NCBI GenBank assembly: GCA_902595885.1 | Contig: CACJRQ010000001.1 | Coordinates: 152,002 to 216,001, forward strand | Length of the DNA stretch: 64,000 nucleotides | DNA from: an uncultured Pelagibacteraceae bacterium | GTDB taxonomy: Bacteria > Pseudomonadota > Alphaproteobacteria > Pelagibacterales > Pelagibacteraceae | Reading direction: 5' to 3' | In this document: one piece after another, positions 46,957 through 56,133 of the stretch | Position numbering within the stretch: the first letter of the stretch is position 1 | Layout: each line of letters opens with the position of its first letter | Position numbers and translations under genes: made by a program | Notes under the pieces: model-generated | Told to the model about the DNA's origin: nothing | Database searches by the model: none | The model's input: the letters and a program-made list of their open reading frames with translations, nothing else

Positions 46957-48042
46957 ATGCTTTATCAATTTTTATTAAATTTTGTTGATACTTTTAGTTT
47001 TTTAAATGTATTTAAATATTTAACGTTTAGAACAGGTTTATCCTTTTTCACTTCATTAGTTATTGTACTAATTATCGGAGGTCCTTTTATTAAATTTTTT
47101 TCAAAACAAAAAATTTTAAATCCAATTCGGGACGATGGACCTGAAGATCATATAGTTAAAAAAATTGGTACACCAACAATGGGAGGTTTGATAATTTTAT
47201 TTGGCTTATTGGTATCAGTAATATTTTGGGCAGATTTATCAAATATTAATATTTTATTTTGTATCTATATAGCAATTACTTTTGGTTTATTGGGAGCATA
47301 TGATGACTTTAAGAAGATTAAATATAGCAACTCATCAGGAATATCTTCTAAGTTTAAAATAACTTCACAAATAATATTAGCAATTATTGGTGTAAGTTTT
47401 TTTGTTTATTTAAACGAATATCAAGATTTAAATAATTTATATTTTCCATTCTTTAAAAATTTAATGATAAACCTTGGATGGTTTTTTATACCATTTGCAA
47501 TATTCGTAATTATCGGTTCGTCAAATGCTGTTAACCTTACGGATGGATTAGATGGTCTAGCAACTGTGCCTGTAATACTAGTTGCAGCATGTTTTGCTTT
47601 TATAAGTTATGTTACTGGAAACATAGTATTTTCGAATTATTTACAAATTCCCTACATAGAAGGAACTGGTGAAGTATCAATTTTTTGTGGTGCAATTATT
47701 GGCTCTTGTTTAGGTTTCCTATGGTTTAATGCTCCACCTGCTAAAATTTTTATGGGTGATACAGGATCATTATCTTTAGGAGGATCTTTAGGCGCTGTAG
47801 GAATTATTACAAAGCATGAAATTGTTTTGGCAATTACAGGCGGACTTTTTGTATTAGAGGCAGTTTCAGTAATGGTTCAAGTAATATCTTTTAAACTTAC
47901 AGGAAAAAGAATTTTTAAAATGGCACCTATTCACCATCATTTTGAGAAAAAAGGATGGCCAGAGTCTACAGTTGTAATTAGGTTTTGGATTATCTCTATC
48001 ATCCTGGCAATGATTGGTTTAGCTACCTTAAAATTAAGATAA
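46957..48042 (+). CDS. mraY: Phospho-N-acetylmuramoyl-pentapeptide transferase
   Basis: Ten-helix membrane enzyme that transfers phospho-MurNAc-pentapeptide to undecaprenyl phosphate, giving lipid I. Motifs are GTPTMGGLIILF, LGAYDDFKKI, NAVNLTDGLDGLAT, FMGDTGSLSLGG with catalytic Asp residues, and MAPIHHHFEKKGWPES. The 361-residue length matches the family. murD begins at its last base (TAATG). Confidence 0.98.
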   Translation: MLYQFLLNFVDTFSFLNVFKYLTFRTGLSFFTSLVIVLIIGGPFIKFFSKQKILNPIRDDGPEDHIVKKIGTPTMGGLIILFGLLVSVIFWADLSNINILFCIYIAITFGLLGAYDDFKKIKYSNSSGISSKFKITSQIILAIIGVSFFVYLNEYQDLNNLYFPFFKNLMINLGWFFIPFAIFVIIGSSNAVNLTDGLDGLATVPVILVAACFAFISYVTGNIVFSNYLQIPYIEGTGEVSIFCGAIIGSCLGFLWFNAPPAKIFMGDTGSLSLGGSLGAVGIITKHEIVLAITGGLFVLEAVSVMVQVISFKLTGKRIFKMAPIHHHFEKKGWPESTVVIRFWIISIILAMIGLATLKLR

Positions 48043-49340
48043 TGAAATTATTTAATAATATTTTTTTAGAAAAAAAAATATTAATTTATGGTTTAGGAAA
48101 GAGTGGCATTTCATCTTATAAGTTTTTAAAAAATAAGTCTGATGTATATTTGTTTGACGACAATCAAAAGATTAAATTAAAACTTAAAAAAAAAATAATT
48201 AAGTTCGAGCAAATTCAAAAAATAAATTTTGATAGAATTATTATTAGTCCCGGAATTGATATTTCAAATTGTAAATTATCGAATTTTTTAAAGAAAAATT
48301 CTAAAAAAATTCATACCGACCTTGATGTTTTGTTTTCATTTTATAACAATGAAAGTATTACGATTACCGGAACTAACGGTAAATCTACAACTGCTAAAAT
48401 TTTACATGATTCTTTAATCGATCAAAGAAGAGACTCAAGACTTATTGGGAATATTGGTAATCCAGCATTATCAGAAAAGAATATTACAAAAAAAACAATC
48501 TTTGTAATAGAGGCTTCTTCTTATCAACTAGATTACAGTAGCGTATTTAGATCAAAATATGCTGTAATTTTAAACATAACTGCAGACCACATAGAGAGAC
48601 ATAAAAGTTTAAAAAATTATGTAAATGCAAAATTTAAATTATTAAAATCTCAAATAAGAGGATCTCTTGCATACGTAAAAAAAGAGGATGAACTAATAAC
48701 TAAAAAATTAACTAAAAATAAATATAGTTCAAAAATCTACAGAGTACAGACTTCAAGTATAGATAAAAAGTTTAATAAAATTACCAATAAATATTTTTTA
48801 TCTGATGGCAATAAAGAAAATTTATCATTTATATTTAAAATTGCTCCAAAATTAAAACTTAATTACAAAAAATTAATTCAAACTATTAATAAATTTAAAG
48901 GTCTAGATTTCAGACAACAAATTATATTTGATAAAAAAAATCTCACAATAATTAACGATTCTAAATCTACAAGCTTTGCTTCCTCGGAAAATATATTAAA
49001 AAATTTAAATGATACATATTGGATTTTAGGTGGAGTTCCAAAAAAAGGAGATAAATTTAAACTATCAAAAATAAAGAATAAAAATATCAAAGCTTATATT
49101 TTTGGATCACATCATAGAAAATTTATAAGAATTTTAAAGAATAGATTAAAAATTAAAAATTTTAAAAATTTACAAGAAACTCTTAAAGTTATTTTTTCAG
49201 AAATTAATATTCAACAATCTAAAAAAAATATTATTTTTTTCAGTCCAGCTGGAGCTTCATTTGATAGTTTCAAAAATTTTGAAGATAGAGGGCATTATTT
49301 TAATCAGATAATTAAAAAGTATATAAATGCAAAGCGATAG
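48042..49340 (+). CDS. murD: UDP-N-acetylmuramoyl-L-alanine--D-glutamate ligase
   Basis: MurD adds D-Glu to UDP-MurNAc-L-Ala. The N-terminal UDP-binding part is ILIYGLGKSGISSYKFL, the ATP loop is ITGTNGKSTTAKIL, and EASSYQLDYS, NITADHIERHKS and NDSKSTSFASSENIL follow. I chose ATG 48042, which forms a TAATG overlap with mraY; a longer frame from 47985 lies inside mraY. It has 432 residues and overlaps ftsW by 14 bp. Confidence 0.96.
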   Translation: MKLFNNIFLEKKILIYGLGKSGISSYKFLKNKSDVYLFDDNQKIKLKLKKKIIKFEQIQKINFDRIIISPGIDISNCKLSNFLKKNSKKIHTDLDVLFSFYNNESITITGTNGKSTTAKILHDSLIDQRRDSRLIGNIGNPALSEKNITKKTIFVIEASSYQLDYSSVFRSKYAVILNITADHIERHKSLKNYVNAKFKLLKSQIRGSLAYVKKEDELITKKLTKNKYSSKIYRVQTSSIDKKFNKITNKYFLSDGNKENLSFIFKIAPKLKLNYKKLIQTINKFKGLDFRQQIIFDKKNLTIINDSKSTSFASSENILKNLNDTYWILGGVPKKGDKFKLSKIKNKNIKAYIFGSHHRKFIRILKNRLKIKNFKNLQETLKVIFSEINIQQSKKNIIFFSPAGASFDSFKNFEDRGHYFNQIIKKYINAKR

Positions 49341-50448
49341 TATTGTTTACAAATTTTATTATCTGTGGTGGAAAAATATAGATAAATCTATTTTTTTACT
49401 AATAAGTTTATTATTTATTATTGGATTATTTTTTTCTTTAGTTTCAACTTCTCTGATAGCTTCTGATAAGTTAGATACCAACAGTTATTTCTTCTTTTTT
49501 AAACATTTGATTTATGTGTTGATTGGAATATTTCTTATTTATATATTTTCCTTATTAAATTCAGATCAATTATATAAATACTCTATTATTCTTTTTTTTA
49601 TTTCACTTATTGCTTTATTTTTAGTTCCATTCATTGGTGTTGAAGTTAAAGGTTCTAAAAGATGGATAGACTTATTTTTCTTACCAAGATTTCAGCCCAT
49701 AGAAGTCCTAAAACCATTTTTGATAATAATTTTAGCAACTATTCTATGTGACATTAAATCAAATATTTTATTTAAGTATTTGATATCTATTTTTGTGATA
49801 TCTGTCATTTCTTTACTGTTAATCGCTCAACCAGATATCGGCCAAACTTTATTAGTGGTATTTTGTTGGTCAGTTCTAATTTTCACATCAGGAATTAATA
49901 TATATATTCTTTTAGCAATATTTATTGCTGGTGCGTCTTTGCTTACTTATCTTATTATTTATGTTCCAAAGTTTGATTATATCCAGGGACGTATTTTTTC
50001 ATTTTTTAATAGAGAAATAGGTACTCATAACTTCCAATCTGATAAAGCAATAGAGTCAATTACAAGTGGAGGTTTTTTTGGAAAGGGCATAGGTGAAGGA
50101 GTTCTTAAAAATAGAGTTCCTGAAGCCCATACTGACTATATTATTTCAGTGATTTCTGAAGAGTTTGGTGTTGTTGCCATAATGTTAATATTATTATTGT
50201 TTTTGGTCTTAATTTATATGGTTTTTAAAAAAATAAGTTTTGAAACAAATGATAAAGCCAAACTTATTTTAATTGGATCTGTTAGTTTGATTTTAATGCA
50301 AGCTACTATTCATATTGGAGTGAATATAAGATTATTTCCAACCACTGGAATGACTTTACCTTTTTTAAGTTATGGAGGCTCATCAATAATAAGCACATCA
50401 ATATTAGCCGGGGTAATTTTAAATTTAACAAAAAGAAAAATAAGCTAA
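49327..50448 (+). CDS. ftsW: Septal peptidoglycan glycosyltransferase FtsW (SEDS family)
   Basis: Multi-pass SEDS polymerase that works with FtsI. The 373-residue protein has about ten hydrophobic helices. Family blocks are GVEVKGSKRWIDLFFLPRFQP, LLIAQPDIGQTLLV with the catalytic-type Asp region, GGFFGKGIGEGVLKNRVPEAHTD (conserved periplasmic loop; first part shown), and FLSYGGSSIIS near the C-terminus. It lies between murD and murG as in most dcw clusters. Confidence 0.96.
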   Translation: MQSDSIVYKFYYLWWKNIDKSIFLLISLLFIIGLFFSLVSTSLIASDKLDTNSYFFFFKHLIYVLIGIFLIYIFSLLNSDQLYKYSIILFFISLIALFLVPFIGVEVKGSKRWIDLFFLPRFQPIEVLKPFLIIILATILCDIKSNILFKYLISIFVISVISLLLIAQPDIGQTLLVVFCWSVLIFTSGINIYILLAIFIAGASLLTYLIIYVPKFDYIQGRIFSFFNREIGTHNFQSDKAIESITSGGFFGKGIGEGVLKNRVPEAHTDYIISVISEEFGVVAIMLILLLFLVLIYMVFKKISFETNDKAKLILIGSVSLILMQATIHIGVNIRLFPTTGMTLPFLSYGGSSIISTSILAGVILNLTKRKIS

Positions 50449-50450
50449 GT

Positions 50451-51515
50451 ATGACAAAAAAAGTTTTAATATCCACTGGTGGTTCTGGAGGTCATGTGAT
50501 ACCAGCAATTACAATTTATAATCATTTAAAAAATACTCATGAAATTTTGATTTCTACTGATGTAAGGGGCCTTGCTTATTTAGATAAGAAATATAACACA
50601 GTCGTTATCAATACACCAAAATTAAATAATTTATTTTTATTTCCTTTTTCATTTATAAAAATTTTATTTTTAACCATTAAATCTTTTTTTATTTTAAAAG
50701 AAAAAAGTATTTCAATTTTAATTTCTACTGGTGGTTATATGTCTTTACCATTATGTTTAGCAGCAAAAATATTAGGCATTAAAATTTTTTTAATTGAACC
50801 AAATATGGTTCTTGGAAGAGCAAATAAATTTTTTTTAAATTTTTCAATAAAATTACTATGTTATTCAAAGAATTTAATTAATCTACCGCCAGGAATAAAT
50901 CACAAATTAACTAGTATTAAACCTTTGATACGAAAAGAATATTATGAAACGAGTGCGCATCAAAAACAGGATAATTTATTCACAATTTTAATCATAGGAG
51001 GTAGCCAGGGTGCAAAAATCTTTGATAAGCTTTTAAATAAAGTTTTTTTGAGTGTAGCAAAACAAGTATCTATAAAAATTATTCATCAAACAAGCGAGAA
51101 AAATGTAAATTTTTTAAAAGATTTTTATTTTAAAAATAATATTGAAAGTAGAGTTTTTAGTTTTGATCATAATCTTAATGAAGTTTTAAAACAAGGAGAC
51201 TTATGTATAACAAGAGCGGGAGCATCTAGTTTAGCCGAACTATCGTTTTTAAATATTCCATTTATAGCAATACCACTACCATCATCAAAAGATAATCATC
51301 AATATGAAAATGCAAAATATTATGAGGAACAGGATTGTTGTTGGATAATTGATCAAAAAAATTTTGATGATCAAAAATTTGAGAAATTTTTGCTAAAATT
51401 GACAAATAAAAGTCAGGATTACATTACAAAAAAAAATAATTTACTGAAATTAAATTATCAAAATACTTGGAATAATGTTAATCAAAAAATATTAAAAATT
51501 ATTAATGAAAATTAA
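50451..51515 (+). CDS. murG: Lipid II synthase MurG
   Basis: GT-B glycosyltransferase adding GlcNAc to lipid I at the inner face of the membrane. The N-terminal STGGSGGHVIPA loop, the STGGYMSLPLCLAAK block, IIGGSQGAKIFDKLL, and the UDP-GlcNAc site RAGASSLAELSFLNIPFIAIP are present. The 354-residue length is normal. It ends inside the first codons of murC (11-bp overlap). Confidence 0.97.
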   Translation: MTKKVLISTGGSGGHVIPAITIYNHLKNTHEILISTDVRGLAYLDKKYNTVVINTPKLNNLFLFPFSFIKILFLTIKSFFILKEKSISILISTGGYMSLPLCLAAKILGIKIFLIEPNMVLGRANKFFLNFSIKLLCYSKNLINLPPGINHKLTSIKPLIRKEYYETSAHQKQDNLFTILIIGGSQGAKIFDKLLNKVFLSVAKQVSIKIIHQTSEKNVNFLKDFYFKNNIESRVFSFDHNLNEVLKQGDLCITRAGASSLAELSFLNIPFIAIPLPSSKDNHQYENAKYYEEQDCCWIIDQKNFDDQKFEKFLLKLTNKSQDYITKKNNLLKLNYQNTWNNVNQKILKIINEN

Positions 51516-52902
51516 ATTAGCAAAATCTGAACTGATACATTTCGTTGGAATAGGTGGAATAGGTATGAGCGGTCTAGCATTAATAATGAAGGGCAAAGGT
51601 TTTAAAGTTCAAGGAAGCGATATTTCAAATAATAAAAATATTGAAAGATTAAGAAAAGAAAAAATAAAAGTTTTTATTGGACATAAGAAACAAAACATAG
51701 AAAAGGGAACTATCCTGGTCATATCTTCAGCTATTAAAAAAAATAATCCCGAGCTAGCTGCGGCTAAACAAAAACAATTGCCCATTTATAAAAGAGGAGA
51801 GATGCTCGCTAATATTGTTTCTTTAACAAAAAATATTGTGGTAGTTGGATCACACGGTAAAACCACTACAACATCTTTAATAGCATCAATATTTCAAGAA
51901 ACAAAGATTGATCCAACAATAATCAATGGCGGAGTAATAAATTCAATTAATAACTCTGCAAAGCTAGGCAAAAGCGATTGGTCTATATTAGAGGCTGATG
52001 AGTCAGATGGAAGTTTTGTTTTCATACCTCCAACATATTCAATCATCACTAATATAGATCGAGAGCATATGGATTATTATGGCACTATGGAAAAATTAAA
52101 TAAGTATTTTGAAAATTTTGTAAATAAGGTTCCTTCATTTGGAAAATCATTTATTTGTTTAGACGATAAAAATAACAAAAATTTAATTAAAAATATCAAA
52201 AACAAAAACTTTTATACATATGGCCTAGATACAAAATCAAATTTTTGTATTAAAAATATAAAACAATTTAAAGAGTATTCTGAGTTTGACTTGAACATAA
52301 AATTACCTAATAAAAAAAATCAAGTAATTAAAAAATTTAAAATTCCTTTATTAGGAACACATAATATCAAGAATTCTGTAGCTGCAGCAGCACTAACGTT
52401 AACAGTAGGTCTTCCAATTAAAAATATTAAAAAAGGACTTAAAAATTTTAAAGGAGTTCAAAGAAGATTTAATAAAATTTTCAATTTTAATAATGTAGAT
52501 TTTTATGATGATTATGCCCACCATCCTACAGAAATAAAAGAAGTTCTGGATGGTGTAAAAAAAGTTTATAAAGACTATGAAAAAATATGTGTTTTTCAAC
52601 CACACAGAATATCAAGATTAAAAGATTTAAAAAAAGAATTTAGTTTTGCTTTTAAAAATGCAAACAAAGTAATTTTGTTTCCAATTTATACTGCAGGAGA
52701 AAAATTAAAGCTTGGATTTAGTTATACAAATTTTGCAAAAGAAATAATTAAAAATTCAAAAGTCCAACTATTTTTGGTAGATGACAAATTTCAATTAGCA
52801 AAATTTATTAAAGCAAATATATATGGAAAAAAAATTGTTATAGGAATGGGTGCAGGCACTATCTCAAGTTGGATGCGAGAATTACCTAAATTATTGTCAT
52901 GA
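51505..52902 (+). CDS. murC: UDP-N-acetylmuramate--L-alanine ligase
   Basis: MurC adds L-Ala to UDP-MurNAc, the first peptide step. The UDP-binding start is HFVGIGGIGMSGLA, the ATP loop is VVGSHGKTTTTSLIA, and EADESDGSF, TNIDREHMDYYG, YDDYAHHPTEIKEVL and FQPHRISRLKDL are family blocks. The 465-residue protein overlaps murB by 4 bp. Confidence 0.98.
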   Translation: MKIKLAKSELIHFVGIGGIGMSGLALIMKGKGFKVQGSDISNNKNIERLRKEKIKVFIGHKKQNIEKGTILVISSAIKKNNPELAAAKQKQLPIYKRGEMLANIVSLTKNIVVVGSHGKTTTTSLIASIFQETKIDPTIINGGVINSINNSAKLGKSDWSILEADESDGSFVFIPPTYSIITNIDREHMDYYGTMEKLNKYFENFVNKVPSFGKSFICLDDKNNKNLIKNIKNKNFYTYGLDTKSNFCIKNIKQFKEYSEFDLNIKLPNKKNQVIKKFKIPLLGTHNIKNSVAAAALTLTVGLPIKNIKKGLKNFKGVQRRFNKIFNFNNVDFYDDYAHHPTEIKEVLDGVKKVYKDYEKICVFQPHRISRLKDLKKEFSFAFKNANKVILFPIYTAGEKLKLGFSYTNFAKEIIKNSKVQLFLVDDKFQLAKFIKANIYGKKIVIGMGAGTISSWMRELPKLLS

Positions 52903-53804
52903 AAACTGATCTAAAAGACTTAATTCCAGAATTTAGTAAAAATTTGAAGTTAAATTATGATTTAAAAAAAAAAAATTGGTTTAATATAGGTGGAAAAACA
53001 AAAGCTTTTTATAAAGCAGATAGTTTAAAAGAATTAATTAAATTCCTCAAAAAAATTCAAAATAAAGAAAAGATATTTGTATTAGGAGCTGGCTCAAATA
53101 CATTAATTACCGACAAACAATTTAACGGGGTTGTCATCAAACTCACCAATAATTTTAATAATATTTCATTATTAAGTGAAGATATAGTTATAGCAGGTAG
53201 CGCAGTTACAGATAAATCATTATCAGAATTTACAATGGAAAATAGTTTAGGAGGCTTTGAATTTCTTTCATGTATTCCTGGTACAATAGGTGGTGGAATT
53301 AAAATGAATGCTGGTTGTTTTAAAAGAGAGTTCAAAGATATTTTAATTTCTATCCAAGCACTGAATAAATCAGGACAAGTAATTACAATACCTTCTAAAG
53401 ATATAAATTTTAGATATAGAGATAGCGGGTTACCAGACGACCTTATTTTCTTAAGTGCATCATTTAAAGGATTTAAAAAAGATAGAGATGTCATTAAAAA
53501 TGAGATTAATTTACTTAAAGAGAAAAAAGACCAAGCACAACCAACAAAAATTAAGACTAGCGGTAGTACTTTTAAAAATCCAATAGACCAGACAGACAAA
53601 AAAGTTTGGCAATTAATCAAAGAGTCTGTTTCACTGGAAAAATCATTTGGAGACGCATGTATCTCTGAAAAACACTGTAATTTTTTTGTAAATAAAGGTA
53701 ATGCTAAGTTTGAAGATATGAAAAATTTAATAGAATTTGTATCAGAGAGTGTTTTTAAAAAAACAGGAATTAGACTAGAAAAAGAAATCAAAATTTTGGA
53801 ATAA
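52899..53804 (+). CDS. murB: UDP-N-acetylenolpyruvoylglucosamine reductase
   Basis: FAD enzyme reducing UDP-GlcNAc-enolpyruvate to UDP-MurNAc. Visible motifs are NWFNIGGKTKAF, VLGAGSNTLITD for FAD binding, FEFLSCIPGTIGGGIKMNAG, FRYRDSGLP, the catalytic-type Ser in TSGSTFKNP, and a C-terminal Glu in RLEKEIKIL. The 301-residue length and GSTFKNP form suggest a type II enzyme. A 244-codon antisense frame opposite it is not a gene. Confidence 0.96.
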   Translation: MKTDLKDLIPEFSKNLKLNYDLKKKNWFNIGGKTKAFYKADSLKELIKFLKKIQNKEKIFVLGAGSNTLITDKQFNGVVIKLTNNFNNISLLSEDIVIAGSAVTDKSLSEFTMENSLGGFEFLSCIPGTIGGGIKMNAGCFKREFKDILISIQALNKSGQVITIPSKDINFRYRDSGLPDDLIFLSASFKGFKKDRDVIKNEINLLKEKKDQAQPTKIKTSGSTFKNPIDQTDKKVWQLIKESVSLEKSFGDACISEKHCNFFVNKGNAKFEDMKNLIEFVSESVFKKTGIRLEKEIKILE

Positions 53805-53805
53805 A

Positions 53806-54720
53806 TTGAAAAAAAAAGTACTTATATTATCTGGAGGAATTTCTAAAGAGAGATTAATTAGTCTAGATACAGGTCTTCAAGTAGCTAAAGAATTAAAAAA
53901 AAATGGTTATAAAATTAAAATATCTGAACCAGATAATAATTTAGCAAAAAATATTAAAAACTTTAAACCGAGTGTAATTTTTAATGCATTACATGGTCAA
54001 TTTGGAGAGGATGGCTATATTCAAACTATCCTTGAAAGATTTAATATTCCTTATACTCACTCAGGTGTAATTCCATCATCTATAGCAATGGATAAAGAAA
54101 TCTCAAAAAAAATATTTATTAAAAATAAAATAAATACTCCAGATTTTTTTTCTTATTCGTATAATTTGAATAATTCAGATTTAATTAATAAAATTAATAA
54201 AAGATTAAAGTTTCCTGTCGTAGTAAAACCCTTTAACGAAGGATCAAGTGTAAACGTCCATATTTGTAACAAAAAGAATATAATTAAAATTTTAAAATCT
54301 TTAAAAACTTACAAAAAAGTGATGATTGAGAAATTTATAGGTGGAAGAGAAATTCAAGTTGCCATTATGGGAAATAAAAAATTAGGTGCAATTGAGCTTA
54401 AGCCAAAAAGAAAATTTTATGATTATGAAGCAAAATATAATACTAAAGCAAAAACTCAGCATCTAATACCAGTTGATTTACCAAAAAAAAAATTAGAACA
54501 AGTTTTGAAAATGGCTTATAAAGCTCATAAGGTAATTGGTTGTAATGGTGTTACCAGATCAGATTTTAAATTTTTCAAAGGTAAATTTTATTTATTAGAA
54601 ATTAATACTCAGCCTGGGATGACTAAACTCTCACTTGTTCCAGAAATAGCTGCATTTCAAAAAATTAATTTTTTACAGTTAATTAAGTGGATTTTAAAAG
54701 ATGCATCAAAGAAAAAGTAA
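53806..54720 (+). CDS. ddl: D-alanine--D-alanine ligase
   Basis: ATP-grasp ligase making D-Ala-D-Ala for the MurF half of the fusion. The start is TTG 53806, 1 bp after the murB stop. Family motifs are LSGGISKERLISLDTG, FNALHGQFGEDGYIQTIL, PVVVKPFNEGSSVNV for ATP binding, DYEAKYNT and LLEINTQPGMTKLSLVP. Length 304 residues. It overlaps ftsQ by 20 bp. Confidence 0.96.
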   Translation: MKKKVLILSGGISKERLISLDTGLQVAKELKKNGYKIKISEPDNNLAKNIKNFKPSVIFNALHGQFGEDGYIQTILERFNIPYTHSGVIPSSIAMDKEISKKIFIKNKINTPDFFSYSYNLNNSDLINKINKRLKFPVVVKPFNEGSSVNVHICNKKNIIKILKSLKTYKKVMIEKFIGGREIQVAIMGNKKLGAIELKPKRKFYDYEAKYNTKAKTQHLIPVDLPKKKLEQVLKMAYKAHKVIGCNGVTRSDFKFFKGKFYLLEINTQPGMTKLSLVPEIAAFQKINFLQLIKWILKDASKKK

Positions 54721-55372
54721 AAAAATAATATTATACTTTTTTTTACTATTTTTACTTGGTTCAATAAACAATATTGGTCTAAATAAAATACAATTTTATG
54801 GATTGGATAAAATTAATATAAAAGGTTTAAAAGATATTGATAAAAAATTACTTTTAGACAATATAAAAAGTTTGGGTTCAGAAAATCTTTTTTTAATTAA
54901 TGGTAATAAAATTATAGAAATAATGGATTCAAATTCACTAATTGAAAATTACATTATTTTTAAAAAATATCCTTCAACATTAAATATTAAAATCAAACAA
55001 ACAGATTTTTTAGCCAAGATAAATCTACAGAATCATGAATATCTAATTGGTTCTAATGGTAAATTATCAAAAATAAATCATTCAAATGAAAACTTACCTT
55101 ATATTTTTGGAAAGCCAGAAATTGAAGAATTTTTAAAATTTAAAAAAATTATTGATTTTTCAAAGATTTCATACAAAGAAATTAAATCATTTTATTATTT
55201 TAAATCAGGGAGATGGGATATAGAGCTCAAAAATAATATCCTAATAAAATTATCAAAAGAATACACAAAAAAATCTTTAGATAATGTTTTTATTTTTTTG
55301 AGTCAAAATATTTTAAGCAAAAGTATGATAATTGATGCGAGAGTTAGTAATCAAATAATTTTAAATGATTGA
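54701..55372 (+). CDS. ftsQ: Cell-division protein FtsQ (short form)
   Basis: Bitopic division protein linking early and late divisome parts. The 223-residue protein has a basic start, one membrane helix (IILYFFLLFLLGSINNIGL), and a POTRA domain with INIKGLKDIDKKLLLDNIKSLGSENLFLI (first part shown) and YIIFKKYPSTLNIKIKQ. A short beta domain follows. E. coli FtsQ has 276 residues, so the C-terminal domain is trimmed. Its position between ddl and the ftsA slot supports the call. Confidence 0.9.
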   Translation: MHQRKSKKIILYFFLLFLLGSINNIGLNKIQFYGLDKINIKGLKDIDKKLLLDNIKSLGSENLFLINGNKIIEIMDSNSLIENYIIFKKYPSTLNIKIKQTDFLAKINLQNHEYLIGSNGKLSKINHSNENLPYIFGKPEIEEFLKFKKIIDFSKISYKEIKSFYYFKSGRWDIELKNNILIKLSKEYTKKSLDNVFIFLSQNILSKSMIIDARVSNQIILND

Positions 55373-56069
55373 AGATCAAGAAGTAGAAACTTATATAAGT
55401 ATTTCTCAATTTCAAATTGGAATTTATTTATTTGATATTAAAAACTTAAAAAATTTATATACTAAAGAATCAAAATATAACACTAAAGATGAAAAGATTG
55501 ATTTAAATATTTTAAATAAATTCCTCGAGGAAAATATTTTTAAAATAGAAAAGTTATTAGGAAAATTTATAAAAAATATATCTTTGATAATTCAGGACTC
55601 TAAAAATAATAATATTTGTTTTGGAGTAAAAAAAAAAATTTATAATGAGAAAATAGATAAAAAATATTTAGAAAATTTACTTACAGATGCAAAAGATTTA
55701 TTTAAAGAAAATTATCAAAATCAAAAAATTATGCATATGATAATTGATAAATATATAGTTGATGATGTTATTCACTCTTCATTTAAAGATAATATAATGG
55801 CAGAAAATTTTAGTTTTGAGTTACAATTTAGATCAATATCAAATTCTTTTGTCAATGAAGTTGAAAAAATTTTAGAAAAATATCAAATAAAAATAAGTAA
55901 TTATATTGATGGTGATTACGTAAAAAATTTATTTACTAAAGAAGATTTAGATTTGCCTATCATGGCTTATAAAGTTCAAAATGGTTTTAATAAAAATGAG
56001 GTTCAATTAATTTCAAAAAACTTAGGAAAAAAGGGTTTTTTTGAAAAATTTTTTCAACTATTTAGTTAA
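55365..56069 (+). CDS. Degenerate, shortened FtsA-like protein (1A/1C domains only)
   Basis: This 234-residue protein fills the place where ftsA normally stands. By eye it aligns with FtsA from near its N-terminus to about residue 190 of normal FtsA. ETYISISQFQIGIYLFDI matches the first strands, but the phosphate-binding DxGT is lost. KIEKLLGKFIKNISLII, KIDKKYLENLLTDAKDLF and IMHMIIDKYIVDD match the 1C (SHS2) domain, and TKEDLDLP matches the TEDELDLG stretch just before domain 2. There the similarity stops: the DxGGG ATPase and 2B domains are absent. A final GKKGFFEKFFQLF resembles the FtsA membrane-targeting helix. It overlaps ftsQ by 8 bp. Confidence 0.7.
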   Translation: MIEDQEVETYISISQFQIGIYLFDIKNLKNLYTKESKYNTKDEKIDLNILNKFLEENIFKIEKLLGKFIKNISLIIQDSKNNNICFGVKKKIYNEKIDKKYLENLLTDAKDLFKENYQNQKIMHMIIDKYIVDDVIHSSFKDNIMAENFSFELQFRSISNSFVNEVEKILEKYQIKISNYIDGDYVKNLFTKEDLDLPIMAYKVQNGFNKNEVQLISKNLGKKGFFEKFFQLFS

Positions 56070-56133
56070 AATTGTTTTTTATCGTAACATTAGTTGTTTT
56101 TAAATTAAAAGAAATTCGCTCTAAAAGTCATGA

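Noticed and set aside
53057..53791. A 244-codon open frame antisense to murB
   Set aside because: The murB frame has clear FAD and active-site motifs. The antisense translation is a hydrophobic mirror of it with no recognisable domain, and long antisense frames arise from the codon bias of AT-rich genes.
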